Source: an uncultured Eubacteriales bacterium (lineage in GTDB: Bacteria > Bacillota > Clostridia > Oscillospirales > Acutalibacteraceae). Taken from it: a DNA stretch of 64,000 nt. Shown here one piece after another: positions 1 through 15,000 of this stretch. The stretch covers positions 178,986-242,985 of the forward strand of contig CAKTFN010000003.1 of the NCBI GenBank assembly GCA_934561055.1. The letters run 5' to 3'. Each line of letters starts with the position of its first letter. Positions within the stretch are counted from its first letter, which is position 1. The notes beneath the pieces were generated by a model. That model did no database searches. It had not been told where the DNA came from and saw only the letters and a list, made by a program, of their open reading frames with translations. The translations under genes and the position numbers were made by a program.

Positions 1-3000
1 TCTTTACAAGTTCGGCGCCTGTGTTAGCCGAGCCGTGCTGCTTGCTTGCGTCAACAGTCTTTGCCATCATTGCGGCAATTCTGTTCCAATCAAGGTCAAG
101 GGAAAGGTTGATTACGTTTCCGCCGATCGTGATTTCGTTGATGAGGCTGTTGATGAGATTTGCAAGGTCTGCACCCTTAACGCTGAGGGTGATGCCTGCG
201 CCATATCCCTTGTGATCCTTACCGAGATAGGTCGTAAGAACCTTTCCGTCCTTCTTTCCGATTTCGGAAGCATCGATAACGATTGCAAGCGGATATACCT
301 TGTCGATCTTCTTAGCGATTTCGTTAATCGGAGCGATGAGGTTCTGAGCAACGGTGATGATTCCGTCGGATCCGATGAAGTAGAAGAGATTTGCAAGCTT
401 CTTGAGAAGTGTTTCAACGGGCTTGTCGCAGATATCGTTAACGAGTCCTACGAGAGCATTAAGAACATACTTAATGTCAGAACCGTCGTTCTTCTGAGCA
501 AGAGCGGTAAATTCTTCGTTTGTGATCGGATTGATTCCGAATGCTTCAAGGAGCGGGATAATTGAGTAGTTGTAACCCATGCCGCCGTTGATTCTGATGT
601 CGGCCCTTTCTTCCGAAGGATCTTCGAGAACGATGATCTGTTCGCCGGAAAGGATGACTCTGAAGAGAAGGTCAAACGGAGCGAGAAGGTCGCACGCAAG
701 GTTAACAATGTCGTTAATCGACTTGATGTTCCAATCGAAGGTGCTGTGCATTGCCTTGACGTGGTTTCCGTTTTCGTCAAGCTTCTTGACAAGCGGATAC
801 GTCTTGGCGTTTTCGCCTTCGCCTTCGGTTACGGAAGTGAGGTTAGCGTCAGCCGAATAGTAAGTCTTTTCGGTTTCGCCAACAGTGTAAGTGTATACAT
901 ACTGGCTGTATGCATTTTCGATTTCTGTCCACGTTGCACCCTTCGGTACATCGAGGAAGTCAACAAGCTTGCTTCCGAACTTATTGCTGAAGCTCATCGG
1001 GTCAAGCTTAATGTCAATGTTCGTGAATTCCTTAACATAACCGAGGATTGCGTTGATGTCAACGTCCTTATTGTTCTCAAGACCTGCAAGAACAGGAACG
1101 AGAGCGTTCATGACAAGGTTGCCGAGATCAGCGTTTGAAACAAGTTTGTTAATGAACTCTTCGAGAGTTGCACCGTTGCTGATGAGTCCGATTACGGTCG
1201 GAATCAATGCATCAATAACTTCAAGCGAGCTTTCGATGTTGTCGAACGTGAACGGAGCATTTGCGTCAACGCCAACCTTGCTGATGTCTGCGCGGTTGAA
1301 CTTGTCGTAGGATACTTCGTAATTGTTAAGGAGCATGAGGATGATGTCAACGATGCTGTCCTGCTTGTTTGCAAGGTTCTGAACGATTGCTGCAAGCGGT
1401 GAGCCTTCCTCAAGGTTGAGCGCCTTGCAAAGGATTGCAAGAATGTTCGGAGTGAGAATGCTCTTCATGACGAACATGAGAACGTCTGCCTTCTGGACGG
1501 TCCAGGTCTTGGTTTCGATCGTTCCGTCAAGAGTTCTGTCTTCTCTCATGCTGCCGGTAACTTCCTTGCAGTCGATGACGTATTTACTCATTTCTACGAA
1601 GAAGTCCTGAGCAAGGATCTGGATAACCTGAACGTTTACGTCGCCGTCCTTAACAACAAGGCCTGAAAGCTTTTCATTGATAAGGTCAACAAGTGCGGAA
1701 CCTCTGTCACCTGCGATATTGATGATATCGTCAAGATCCATTTTGATGTACTGCTTGAGGAGCTTATTGACTGACTCTCTCGGAACAATTGCTTCAACGA
1801 TGTCGAGAAGTCCGGTAACCGGGCTGAGAACGTTCTTGATTACGGTTGAAACGCCGTTGTTTGCAATGAAGAATCCGGCGGAACCGAGAAGTTCAAGTAC
1901 CGTTGAGATCGGTGCGTTTTCAAGGTTGTTGATGAAGTCAAAGAGTGCGTCAACAACTTCCTTGAGCATATCGTTTGCGGTTGCAAACTTCGAGCTGTCG
2001 GTTTCGATGTTGAGACCGAGAACCTTTGCAAGAGGAACGATTGCGTTGTCATAGGTGTTTGCGCCCTTAAGGGTGAGATCCGGAGTGAGAAGCTCAATGT
2101 TTCCGCCTCTGAAGAGGAAGTCAAGAACCGGAGCAAGAACGTCGGTAAGCTCATAGATAACGCTCATGAACGTTGTCTTGTTGCTTACGTTCCATTCATA
2201 GGTCGGGATGACTGCGGTCTTGTGGACGGGCTTGTCGCCTGTGGTCATAACCTTTGTGAGGTTATAAACCGTTTCACCTTCGGCTGCTTCGTAATCTGCG
2301 GCAACAACCGTGATTGTTCCGTCGGCTGCAATTGCAATCTTGGACGCATCGGCAGAAGCGTTAAAGTAAGCGTTCTTAACGTCTTCGCCCTTATCGTTCT
2401 TGGTTACATAGTAGTATTCGTAAACGGTGCTGCTCTTAACAACGTCAGCCCATGTGAGAGCCTTCTTAGCTTCCTCTGTGACCTTTCCGTCTGCTCCGAC
2501 ATTGCCCTCTGCGGACTTGTCGATGAAGCTTTCAAAGAAGCCTTCAAGACGGGTGCCTTCCTTCATGAAGCTGTACGGTGTAAGTTCCTTCTTGAGAAGT
2601 GCGTTGACAACCTTGTTGATTGTTGCGAAGGTTGCCTCATCCATTGAACCGAAGACACCTGCAAGCAAGCCGATGAGCTTGTTGAGGGTATCGTCGTTGA
2701 ATGCGAACTTCTTAAGGAGATAGTCAACAACGTTCGAGATTGTTGCGCCGTCACCGAGCGAAGCATAGAGCTCTGCAATAATGTCGGCCGGCTTATCCTG
2801 GTCTGCAAGAACCTTGATGACCTTCGGAACGGCTCTGCCAATGATCTTGTCGATCTTGTCGATCGAAGCCGTTACGGTAGCCTTGTCGCCGCCGATTTCA
2901 AGACCCGAGTAATTATAAGCGAGATATCCGAGATACATGAATACCATCGGGATACTCTCGGCCGTATAATCGGCGTTGAGGAGCTTGATGATTGTGTCAA

Positions 3001-6000
3001 CGAGGGTTGACGGCTTTGCAATCGCCGTGTCAAGGATATCACGGAGAGTTTCGTTCGTAATCGAGTTGATGTCGAATCCAACGAGGTCGAGGATAGCCTG
3101 AATGTTTTCCGGAGTGAGAATCATTTCGGTGAGTGCAATGAGAGTATCGGCTGCGTCACCTTCAATGTTCTTGCCCCACGGTTTGCTGTCGATTGCGTCC
3201 CAATCGGTGTCAACCGCTGAATCCTTATAGATGATGTTTCCGTCGTCGCCGGTCTTTGCGGTCTGAGCTGCAATCTTCTTGAAGTTGATGTCAAGGTCAA
3301 GAGACTTTGCATACTTTGCAATAAGTTCTTTTACAAGATCTTCAAGAGTTGAAGCGTTAAGGTCAACATTGACTCCGACTTCTGCGCCGTTGGCTTCAAC
3401 GTCCTTACCTGTGTAAAGCTTGAGAACGTCGGTTCCTTCAACAAGACCCTTAAGGTCGACAGTTACGGATACCGGAAGAATTCCCTTAACAGCCTTAACA
3501 AGTTCGCTGACCGGAGCGATAAGGTTTGAAACGATTGTTGTAAGTCCGTCCTTACTGATTGTGTAAGAAAGGTTTGCAAAGATTGAAAGGACATACTGAA
3601 CAATGCCGTCTTTATTCTGATCAACAACGCTGAGAATTGCTTCAAGAACATAAGCGAGCGGGCTGTTGCCTTCGGCAATTGTCTGATTGTACTGAGCCTG
3701 AGTCTTAACGTTCTTAACGCCGAGAGCCTCAAGAAGCGGAATGACTGCGTAGTTGTATCCGCTTCCGCCCATGATGTTGATTTCACGGAATGCGCCGAGG
3801 GTCTTACCGAACGTTGTTCCGTCGGACTGATATACGCCGCCGGCAAGGATGAGTTCAAAGACGAAGTCAAGCGGTCTGAGGAGGTTCGTGATTGCGGTGA
3901 TGAGAGCTGCCGACTTGTCGGTTGCCGTGTCAACGCCCCATGCGAAGTCGCTCTTGACCTTTGAAGATTGAACGTCCGTGTAAACAGTGTTTCCGTTTTC
4001 ATCGGTAACGATGTTTCCTTTTTCGTCCTTCTTCGGTTCAAAGACCTTGATGAGGTCATAAACCTTTTCGCCGTCCTGTGCCACATACTCGGCTGCAACT
4101 GCGGTGACGTTTCCTTCAGCGTCAACCTTAACCTTTTCGTCGTTTGCCGAACCGAAGAAGGTTGCGGTTTCAGCCTTGGTGTCAGCCGTTGCTTCCTTGA
4201 TTACATAGGTGAATTCATACTTGGTATAGAACTTTGCAACCTGAGCCCAGGTGAGGTCGTTAAGAGTAATCTTCTCTTCGTCGGCCTTTCCGTTGTTGAG
4301 GGCGTCAAGTACATTTGTGATATATGTTCTCAATTCGGTTGAAAGCGATGCGTAATATGCCGGAGTAAGCTTGATGTCAACATTGACGATATCCTTGACG
4401 TAGCCGAGAACGTCGGTTACTGTTGCCCAGGTCTTTTCGTCCATGTTTCCGAGGAGACCGACGAGGAGATCAACAACCGTGTTAACTATGTTGTCTGTGT
4501 AGAGATACTTGGAAACAAGATCACTTACACTGCCCATTCCGAGGATGTCAAGAATCGGGTTGACAAGAGCGTCAAGATTCTTGATTGCCTTTTCGGTTTC
4601 TGCCTTGGTAACTGTGCGTTCTCCGTCCTTCTTGTCTGCGGTTGCATACTTGATTGCTTCTTTTACAAGAGCGGTATCGGGATCCTTGATTGCCTTATAC
4701 TCAACAATGTACTTGTTGAAGAGCTTAACAAGGATTGCAACTACGCTTTCTGCAGCGTTTTCGGAAGTGAGATTTTCAATGAGCGTTTTGACGAGTGCGC
4801 TTGCATCCGTCGTGTTGATGAACGAACCGAGAACGTTGTCTTTGAGAACAAAGTCAAGGAGTTCAACAACGAAGTATTTTTCCTGACCCTTAATTGTTGT
4901 GACGTAGCCGTCTGCCGGCTTTGCTTCGATTACGTTTCCGTCCTTGTCAACAACTTCACCCTTGTTATTGATGAGCGAATCGTCGGCCGAGGTTCTTACG
5001 GTCTTGAAGCGTTCGTAGTCACCGAGCATTCCTGCAAGGTTAAGGATCATTTCTGCGCTGAGCTTGAAGTTGATGTTTGCGTTTGCAAGAACGTCATTGA
5101 TCGTTGAGATGAGACCCTTTTCGGTCTTGCCTGCCTTAACGGTGTCTTCAAGCTTGAGGATGTTGAGGTGAAGTCTGAATCCCTCGTCCTTATAAAGGGC
5201 GTCAATCTGTGAAAGCAATGCGTTAACGAAAGCGAGGACGTTTTCAACTGCATTGTAAAGATTGTCTGAACCGAGGAAGTAGAGAACACCTGCAAGGTTT
5301 TCTGCAATGTAGTTAACCGGTGATGCTGCGAGCTTATTGACGAGAGTGAAGAGTGCGTCAACAACGGCGTTAAGCATATCCTTCGAGTTGTCAATTGCGT
5401 TGAACGCTGCTGCGCTCATGAGACCGTTGTTCATCGAAAGTCCGAATGCTTCAAGGATCGGAGCGAGTCCTTCTTCATAGCCCTTGGAGCCTTGGATTCT
5501 GATGTAGCCGTTTCCGGTTGCGTTCGGGTCGTTCTTGTCGTCGTCAATGTCGTCGATGCTGACCTTCTGATAGGTCTTCTTGTCGCCGTAGTTGACGAGA
5601 GTGAGGGTCTTGCCCTGAAGAACAAGCTGGAGAACCGGGAAGAGCGGAGTGAGAATGTCACCGATAACATCAATAAATGCGGCCTTCTTTTCGTTGAAGG
5701 TTGTCTTTGAATCAATGCCCCAGTTTGCATAGTCACAAATGACCTTCGTTGCCTGAATCTTATTGCCGTCCTTGTCAAGTTCAAAGGTTTCCTTGCCTTC
5801 GGCATCCTTTACGGTCTTATAGGAGATCGAAAGGGTGTACTTTCCGTCGGTTGCGGCGGTTGCGATTCCCTTTTCGTCAACGTTTGCGGTCTTTCCGTCG
5901 AGGCCTGCAACACCGTAGCACTTAGCGGTGATGTCATTGCCTTCAGCGTCTTTTTCGCCGGTCTTATAGGTGTATTCATACTTGGTGTACTTCTCGGCGA

Positions 6001-9000
6001 TTGCCTTCCATGAGGAGTCGGAGCCGATGAAGTTCTTGAATTCACCGTTTACTGCGGCCGCAAAGCTCTGCGGATCGAGTTTAACGTCGGCAACAATTTC
6101 AAGTACCTGTGAAATGAGGTTGAATGTCTTTTCATCGAATGAACCGATTACTCCGACGAGGAGACCGATGATTGTGTTCATCATGTCGTCGGTGAAAACC
6201 TTGTCGCCGAGGAGTTTGTTAACGATTGCGGTGACTGTTGCATTGTTCTTTGTGTCGCTTGCAACCCAGGCGAGGAGTTCCTCAAGGAAGTCTGCGTCAG
6301 CCTTCTGAATCTTTGCGATTTCTTCTTCTGACTTTCCGTCCTTCTTGGCCTGTTCAACCGCTGCGTTATAAGCGTTTTCTCTCTTGTCGGAGAGCATCTT
6401 CTCGAGCATCGGAGCCGCAACCTTGAGAGCTTCAAGAATTACGGTGTCAAGCTTTCCGGGGATTGCTTCAACCTTTTTCTTGGTTTCGTCGTCAAGTTTG
6501 TCATAAGCCGCGTGGTTCGGGATGATGTGTTTGCCGTTGAGTCTTGTGTAGGTTACCGTGTAGCCTTCAAAGAGTCTGGTGAGAATATCGGTAAGAACAA
6601 GTCCGTTTGATTCGCCTTCGATGAGCTTGTTGAGAATGACCGAAACCATGTTCTCTTCATCGTTGAGGTCGGCCTTGAGTACCGATGCAAGAGCCTTGAC
6701 AACTTCTTCGGAAAGGACTGTGTCGAGGAGATAAACGAGGGAGTCTGCCGTGTCGGCGGTGAAGGTATCAACAACATAGCGGGTCTTCTTGATTTCGCCC
6801 ATTTCCGTGTAGTTGTAATTTTCACTTGAAACCTTGACGAGCTTTCCTTCTGCGTTTTCATACCAGTAATATTCTTTCGAGTTACCGGTTCTCTTGCTGA
6901 TTGTGATTGTGTGGCTTACATACTGATCGAAGAAGTCTGACTTGAGAGCATCACCGTTGAAGAGAGCAATTTCATTGCCGTCCGAATCCTTAACCTTGAT
7001 TCCGGTGAGGATATCGTTGAGGATTCTGATGATGTTCGAGCCGTTTTCACCTGCGATGCCGGTGATGTCTTCAACGCTGTATTTCTTGTAAGTCTTAACT
7101 TCGCCGGTTTCCTTATCGGTTTCGGTGAAGGTTTCGTAGGTTCTGTCGGTCGGCATATACTTGCCGATGATCGGCTCAAGGGTCTTGCCGAGAAGCTTTT
7201 CAACCATATCGCCGGCAACGGGATATGCAAGGTTGAGAAGAGCAAGTACCGGTGAGAGAAGGTTTGTGAGAACTGTCTGAATTCCGTTGGAAGCAATGAA
7301 GTACGAAAGCTTCGGAAGGAGTTCGAGAATGTACTCAACAGGACCTTCGCAGATACTGTCAAGAACCGTGAAGATCGGCTCTGTGATAGCGGTAAGAGTT
7401 GTTTCGCTCTTCTTTGCGTTCATGTAATCCTTTGCGTCAACAAGAGTTGAGCTGTCGGAAACAAGAACCTGAAGAAGCGGGAGAATTGCGTTTTCGTAAC
7501 CTGTGTTACCCTTGACTTCGATTACGCCCTTGTCATTCTTTTCGTTGGCAAGAACCTTGATTGATTCGCCTCTGAAGAGGAAGTTGAAGAGGAATTCGAG
7601 CGGAGTGACAACACCTGCAAGAATGCTTACAAAAGCGTTCTTCTTTGCGGTGAAGCCTTCGGCTGCGTCAACGCCCCAGGTCTGAGCGTTCGGGTCAAAG
7701 ATTGAGGTTGTGCGGACGATCTTTCCGTCCTTGTCGGTTTTAGCTTCCGGAATGCCTGCGGCTGCGTCTTTCCAAAGAGCGTTGCCCTTGTCGTCGGCTG
7801 CCTGTTCAAAGCCGTACCATGTCTTGCCTGCTTCGTCGGTGTAAGTTCCGGTTTCTGCTGAAGCAAGGTCGGTCTTGCTGTAGGTGTATTCCGGAGTGTA
7901 GGTATAAGTTACTTCGTTCGTCTTTTCGTCGGTTACGGAAGTTACCGAATAGGTTACATACTTGAAGTACTTATAATAGTTTGCGATTTCGGCCCATGAA
8001 ACAACGTGAGCTGTTGTCTTGTCTTCTCCGTTTTCATCCTTAACGATTGACTGACGGGTAATCTGCTTTCCGTCCTTATCGTTTGCAACGGTAAGAGCGA
8101 ACTTGGTTCCGTCGATTTCGGTTTCCTTAAGGGTGTTGGAGGTTGACCAGTAGTCAACGTCTTCGGTGCCGTTATTGTAAGTGTACTTGTACTGGGTTTC
8201 GTATACATAGTCCTTACCTTCGCCGGCTTCTGCGCCTGCCATTGCGGCTTCATAAGCTTCCTCCAGAACAGCTTTGAGAGCGTCCGAAGTTGTTGCCGCG
8301 ATGAATGCTTCCGGAGTAAGGTCTACGCCGACGATCTGCTTAACGAGCGGAAGAACCGTGCTGAGAGTTCCGTCAAGATTTTCGCCGCCGAGAAGGCCGA
8401 TGAGAGCACCGATAACGGTTGTCACGGTCTTGTCATTGAATGCGTAAACATTGAGGAGTTCATGAACAAAGTCCTTAACGCTCATTCCTTCCTTAAGTCC
8501 GCCTATCTTGTCAATGAGAGCCTTGAAGGTTGCGTTTTCTTCAAGCATCGGAAGAAGCTGCGGAATTGCGGTGAGGAGAGACTTGTCGAACTTTCTGATT
8601 GCACGGCGGAGCTTACGCTGAGTAAGCATCGAACCGTCCATATAGGTTTCATAGAGATAATCAACCTTGTCGAAGGAGAGATACTCAAGAACCATTGTGT
8701 TAACGTCATAGTTGTTGAAGTAGGTCAAAAGAACCTTGAAGATGACGTATCTGTTTTCGCCCGTAACAGCGTCAAGAATTGTCTTGACTGTTGTTCCCTC
8801 GGAGAGGTCAAGATCCGGAGCGACAGACTTGAGAATGGTTTCAAGAGTTGTTCCGCCGAGAATGGTTTCGGAGATAATCTGAATGAGTGTGTCTGCGCGG
8901 TTTGCAACTGCGCCCTTGACGTAATACTTACCGTTCTTTTCGGTTGCGGTAAATACGCGCTTTGTTTCAACGTCCTTAATTGTGCAGGTCTTTGCAACGA

Positions 9001-12000
9001 TATTCTTGAAGAGATCCTTAATTTCGATTCCGATGTTAAGGCTGTTCTTCTCAAGAATCTTGATGATGAGGTTTTCAAGTCCTTCTGCGGTGAGGAAGGT
9101 GTCGATGAATCCCTTGATGTCAGTAACGGTTGCAAGACCGTTCGGAACCATAATGTTTTCATTGATGGTCTTGAGGAGCATTCCGTAAATATCAAGAGCA
9201 ACGTATTCCTTACCGGCCGCCGTAACCTTCTTTGCTGTTACGTCATTGACGAGGTCAATGAGGGTTGTGAGCGGAGCGATGAACTGTTCAATACCCTGAG
9301 CAAGGCCGTCACTGTAGATGAAGAAGACAAGCTGCGGGAGAACGTCAACAATTGTTTCAACAGGTGAAGAAACAATCTTCATAACAAGCTGGTCGATATA
9401 ACCGACGATGATGCTTGTGAACTTTGCGTTGTCATAAACCTTCTTGCCGGTCTTTTCGTCGATCGTAACGGTTTCTGCGGCAAGTTCGGCCTTTGACTTA
9501 ATGTTTTCAACGCCGAATACTTCGAGAAGCGGGATGATAAAGCGGTCGTAACCGTCGCCTGCACTGAAGTAAATTCCGTCGAGGATTACAAGGTCGTCTT
9601 CGGTGAGAAGAACTCTGAGAATGGGAGCAAGCGGTGTAAGAATGCTTGTGATAAGGTTGATAACATCCGAATACGTTGCAATGCCGAAGCTGTTTGCATT
9701 CGTAAGTTTGACGTCATATTCCTTCTCATATTCGCCGGTAACTTCATAAACGATGTTTCCGTCTGCGTCCTTAACCGGAATCTTGTTTCCGTTGTCATCA
9801 AGCTTGTAATTGTCTCCGTCCTTTTCATAGGTCGGAATCTTATTTCCGTTTTCGTCGAGAGCGTAAACCGGAATAAGCTTGTTGTCCTTGTCGAGCTTAT
9901 AGATTTCCTTGGTTGCCGGGTCAAATGCGACTCTGCCGGTAACTTTTCCGTCGGCGTCGGTAACTACATAGTAGCTGTATCCTTCTCCGGTCTGGACTTC
10001 CTTGCCGGTGATATCTGCCTTCTTGGCAACCTTGAACTTGTTGTATGCATCAGCCCATGTTTCGCAACCGTCGAAGAATGTGTCGATTGCCGAACCCTTT
10101 GCGCCCTTGAAGGCTTTAAGAGTGAGGTCAACGCCGTCAATAAGCTCGGGAAGCATATTGATAACTGTTCCGATTGTTGCGTTTGAACCGATTGCCGAAA
10201 CGAGGAGGGTCATGAGCTTCGTTGCAAGACCTTCGGAAAGAACTTCCTTTCCGGTTTCCTTGTCGGTTGTCGTGCCGTCCTTGAAGAGGCTTACGATGAG
10301 GTTCTTTGCCATTTCCTTAACATTTTCGCCCGAGAGGTCAAGGTTTCCGAGAGTTCCTTCCGGAAGGAACGGGATAACTGCCGGAATGATTGCCTGAAGA
10401 AGCGAGTCAATGTCGCTCGGAAGTTTTTCAAGCTGCTTCTTGTCGATTCCGATGCTGTCATAATCAATCGGATCGGCTGTCTTGATGTCGTCATAGGTCT
10501 TCTTGTCGGTTCTTGAAGGCTCATATTCAACTTCATACCAGGAAAGAAGGTCAACAAGAAGTCTTTCAAGAGCTTCCGGATCATTGAAGATTCCGTTGAC
10601 AAGAATTGCAAGAAGAGCGTCGGTGTTGTCGAGTGACGTTCCGTCAGTCGGCTCATACTTTGAAAGGTCAAAGTCGTTTTTGAGAAGTCCCTTGAGAAGG
10701 TTGAGAATTCCGTCGGTGAAGACAATTCCGTTGAGGACTTCAAGAAGAACGCTTTCACGGTCAACGGTGAATTCGGTTGCTTCGCTTCTGCTGATTGAAC
10801 CGGTCGGTTTTCCGTTAACGTTCTTTGTGATTGTTACCTTGGAAATCTGCGATGCAGACTGGGTAACTACATTTCCGTCAACTTCAACTTCTCTTGCCGG
10901 GTTCCACGAGCAAGCGGCGAGATCGTAGAAGATCGTGTCGCTGATGATCGATGAAAGCGGAGTTCCGTTGATCTTAACGTTGTCGATAAGCTGCCAAATG
11001 ATGTCAAGGAGCGTGTAGCCTGAATTCTTTGCGTCGGCCTGCGGATCGGTTTCTTCCTCTGCCGCCGGAGCTTTGAGAATTCGTGCTGCGAAAGATTTTC
11101 CGTCACTTTCATTCTCTTCAATAACATTAAGGGCATATGCTGCGGTCGCCGACTTAACGGTCACCTGATCCTGCGGTTCAAGACTCTGGGTCGTGATTCC
11201 GGCTTCTTCGTTTGACTTCTTAATGAGATTTCTGAGAAGATCCTTAATTGTGTCGAGAAGGTTGATGCTGTAAATTGCGTCAAGCTTTTCGGTGATTGTT
11301 GTGATCGGAGCAAGGAGGTTATCCACAATTCCGTCAAGGACGTTACTCTGAAGAGCACGTGCAAGATACGGAAGGATTGTTGCGATTGTCGAAACCGGTC
11401 TGTCGCAAAGCGAATCAACGAGTGCAAAGATTGCGTCGGTGAGGCTGGTGAGCATAATCTTAAGATTATCGTCTTCGTTGCCTCTTACGCCGTCTTCGCC
11501 GTAGATAGCCTTATCATAGGATGCGTAATCCTTATAGTATGTTTCAAGATACGGCGTTGTGTCGTTACCGTTTGCGTCCTTCTTGTTGAGCTTGCTGATT
11601 GCAAGAGCATCAACGAGCGGAAGGATAACACTGCCGTAACCCTTAAGACCGCGGATGTTGATCTTGTCATAAATTGTAAGATTTCCGCCGGTAAGAAGGA
11701 GTTCAAAGATTCCATGGAACGGAGCAATGATGGTCCAGATGAAGTCTACAAAACCGTCACGGGTTGTGATTCCCCATTTTTCATGAACGCGAACTTCCCA
11801 AAGATGCTTGGTTGTGTTAACCATCTTTTCGGTTCTGCCTTCGCCCGCTTCGGTGTAAGTCTTTCCGTCCTTATCTTCCCAAAGAAGGTTTCCGTCTTCG
11901 TCCTTGGCCTGAGTCTGAGCGAAGGAAGCTGAAACTTTGACTGCGCCCTTCGTTGTTTCTTCACATTTGCCAATGATTTCGCCGTTCTTTGCAACGGTTA

Positions 12001-15000
12001 CGAACTCGCCGTCAAGAGTGCTGTCGACCGAGTAAACCTTATGGGTTGTTTTGTTGTCGCCGGTTCCGGTTTCATATGTGTAAACATATTCCTTATACTG
12101 AGCGGCAACCTGATTCCACTTAAGTTTTGCAAGGCTGAGCTTTTTGCCTTCCGGACGGTCCTCATTGATCTTTTTGAGTGCGCCGTTAATGAGCTTAGCC
12201 ATTACGTCCGAGCCGGATTCGGCAAAGGTCTTCGGGCTGATGTCATATTCGGTTGCGCCCTGGAGAATCTTGACAACGAGGTTGACAACCTGCGAGTTGT
12301 TGTCGCTTCCAAGTGCGTTGAAGAGAAGGCTTACAACGCTGCTGATGTTGTCGTCGTCAAAGAGATAGTTGTCAAAGAGATGGTTAACAACTTCTCTGAG
12401 AGTAAGGTCGCTGTCCTTTGTGAAACCGAGCTGTGCAAAGAAGCCGTTTTCATCTGCAAGAAGCTGATCCTTGAAGAGGTCAAGGATTGTTCCGACGAGG
12501 CTGTCAAGATTGTCGATTGCGGCAGAGGTCTTAACACGGGAAATTTCCGAAACGTCCTGGCCTTTTTCAATTGCATCCTTTGCTTCGTCAAGAGTTGTAT
12601 AACCGCTGTCTTCATAGAAATCGTAGTGTCTTTCCGCTGCGATGTCAATGAGCTTGAGGTCCTTGGGCTCGTTAACCTTATAAGTTGTTACGAGGTCAAC
12701 GATAACTTCAACAAGAACTTCGGGGTTATTGAGAACGTTGGTGATGATTACGTCAAGAAGAGCTGCTTCGTCAGTGTTTTCATCGGTGAGGTCATAGCCG
12801 AGGATGTTGCCGAGAATCGTCATGATCGTTGTGTTTGCATCGATGAAATCGATGATGAACATGAGGATTTCTGCGCGGCTTACCGTTACCTGACCGTTCT
12901 TATCGATGTTGACGAGCTTGTCGGAGCCTGAGGTTCTGTCGCCCGGATCACCGAGAGCCGCAACTTTTCTGAAGAAGTCTTTGAGAATGTCCTTACGGAT
13001 ATTTCTTGCTTCGTCAAGCTTTGCTTTCTTGTCAGCCGTCGAGATTCCGTCTGCTTCTGATTCGCGGACGAGTTTCTGAGCCTTTATTTCCTGAGCGTTT
13101 TCAAGGAAGTAGCCGACACCGTATGAATACTGTTTCTTCTGTTCGTCGGTAAGAGTACCCTGCTGATCCTTCGGAGCAAGAACACCGGAAAGATCAAATT
13201 CAAGAGAACCGATAAATTTAAGAAGTGAATCGGTGAGCGAAAGAGTTTCTACCGAAGCCGTAACAATGTCACCGGCCTTGTAAATCTTTCCGTCCATTAC
13301 GAAAGCGTCAAGCTTTCCGTCTCCGTCGGTATCGGTGTTGAAGCCCTTGATGAAGTTCTTCTCATCGTCCTTTTCGCCGACGATCCAAACGTACTGCATA
13401 AGAGCGTTCTGGAAGCTGCTCCAGCTGCCGGTCGCAAGCATATCGATGAGACCGGAACCGATTCCGTTGAGGTTGAGGTCAAGAATTTCTTCGCCCTGTC
13501 TCATCTTCTTGGTTCCGATTCTGTCGGTAAGAGTTGTTACCGGAATAAGAACGTTTGAAAGAAGAGTTGTAAGACCGTCGCCATAGATGAAATATGAGAG
13601 GGTCGGAAGAGCGGTTGCAAGAGTTGCAAGCGGATGGGTTGCAAGAATTTCAACAAAGTTGAAGACATAGTTGATGTAAGTTGCGGTACCCTTCTTCATG
13701 CCGTCTGCATTGAAGGAACCGTCGGCGTTAACAACAAGCTTATGGAAATCTTCGCCGGTAAGAAGCTGCTCCGGAATCTTTTCGTCGTTAACCTTTCCTG
13801 TGTTCATCTCTTCAAGAAGAGATTTTCCGCTTTCGCCGGTTGTGTTCTTGAGGTATTCGAGGATTCCGTCAAGTCCGAGAGCGTTAAGAAGAGGAACAAG
13901 AACGTTTTCATAACCGTTGTTGCCTTCGATGTTAAGACCGCCGTCAAAGAGGTCAAGGCCGATTCCCGCGGTGAGCATTGCAAGAGCGGGAGCAAGCGGC
14001 TTAATCATTTCCCAAACACCGTCGATGAAGTGATCCTTCTTCTCGGTGAAGGTTGCCTGGATTACATCGGTTACCGTTGCCGGGTCAATCTTGATTGAGT
14101 CAAGACCCCAGCTCCAGCGAGCCTTTCCTTCCTTGTCATAGACAGGAGTTACATCATAAGAAACGTCTTTTCCGTCAACCTTGGTTTCGTATTTCTTGAG
14201 CTGATACGGATAGTCAAGACCAACTTCAACCTTGTCGCCGTCGGCGTTCTTATAGGTATAGATATACTTTCCGTCGCTGTCTTTCTTCTGATAATATTCG
14301 CTTGAATACTGAGTTCTTACATAAACGGGATCACGGCGAATAATGTTGCCTTCATCGTCATAAACCGGAACGGTCTTGTCGACTTCCGTGTTCGTTGCTT
14401 CGTCAATAACTTTTTCGGTGAGCTTCTTCGGAGTTCCGTCTTCGTTGAGAACGAGCTTTCCGTCCTTGTCGAACTCATATGCGATATAGCTGTGATTATG
14501 ATAAATCTGATCCCAGGTTACTTCAATCTTTTCCGTTGTTCCGGAGAGAGCCGCATAAAGCTTTCCTGTTTCGGTGTTGAATGAAAGTGTACCTGCGTCA
14601 AAACCGTAGGTGATATAACCGAATGCACTCGTCTTCTTTCCTGCGGTGTTCGGATGCGGAATATGCTTTTTGGTCTCTTTGCACCAAGAAGCATTCGTTG
14701 TTCCATCGCACCAATCGGACCATACGAAACGGCTGACAGTTACGTCAAATCCCGCGCCCTTGATGAGGTTAAGGATAACGTCCATGTTGCTCATTGTTCC
14801 GAAGAGCTTTGAAAGAAGGTTAACAAGAAGGTTAATGATGTCATCGGTGAAGAGGTTTTCGTTGATTACCGACTGAAGAAGTTTCCAAAGTCCGTTGCCC
14901 GACGTGAAATCATAGCTGATCGGAAGTTCGAGAATTCCTTCTTCGATGAGAGCGGTAACGATGTCCGGTGTTGCCTTCTGGATAACATAGTCGATGTTTT

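Noticed and set aside
8462..9367. Plus-strand frame of 301 codons and many similar ones within 1-21000
   Set aside because: They run in register against the giant minus-strand gene, whose codon bias removes stops from the opposite frame; no ribosome sites or recognisable domains.
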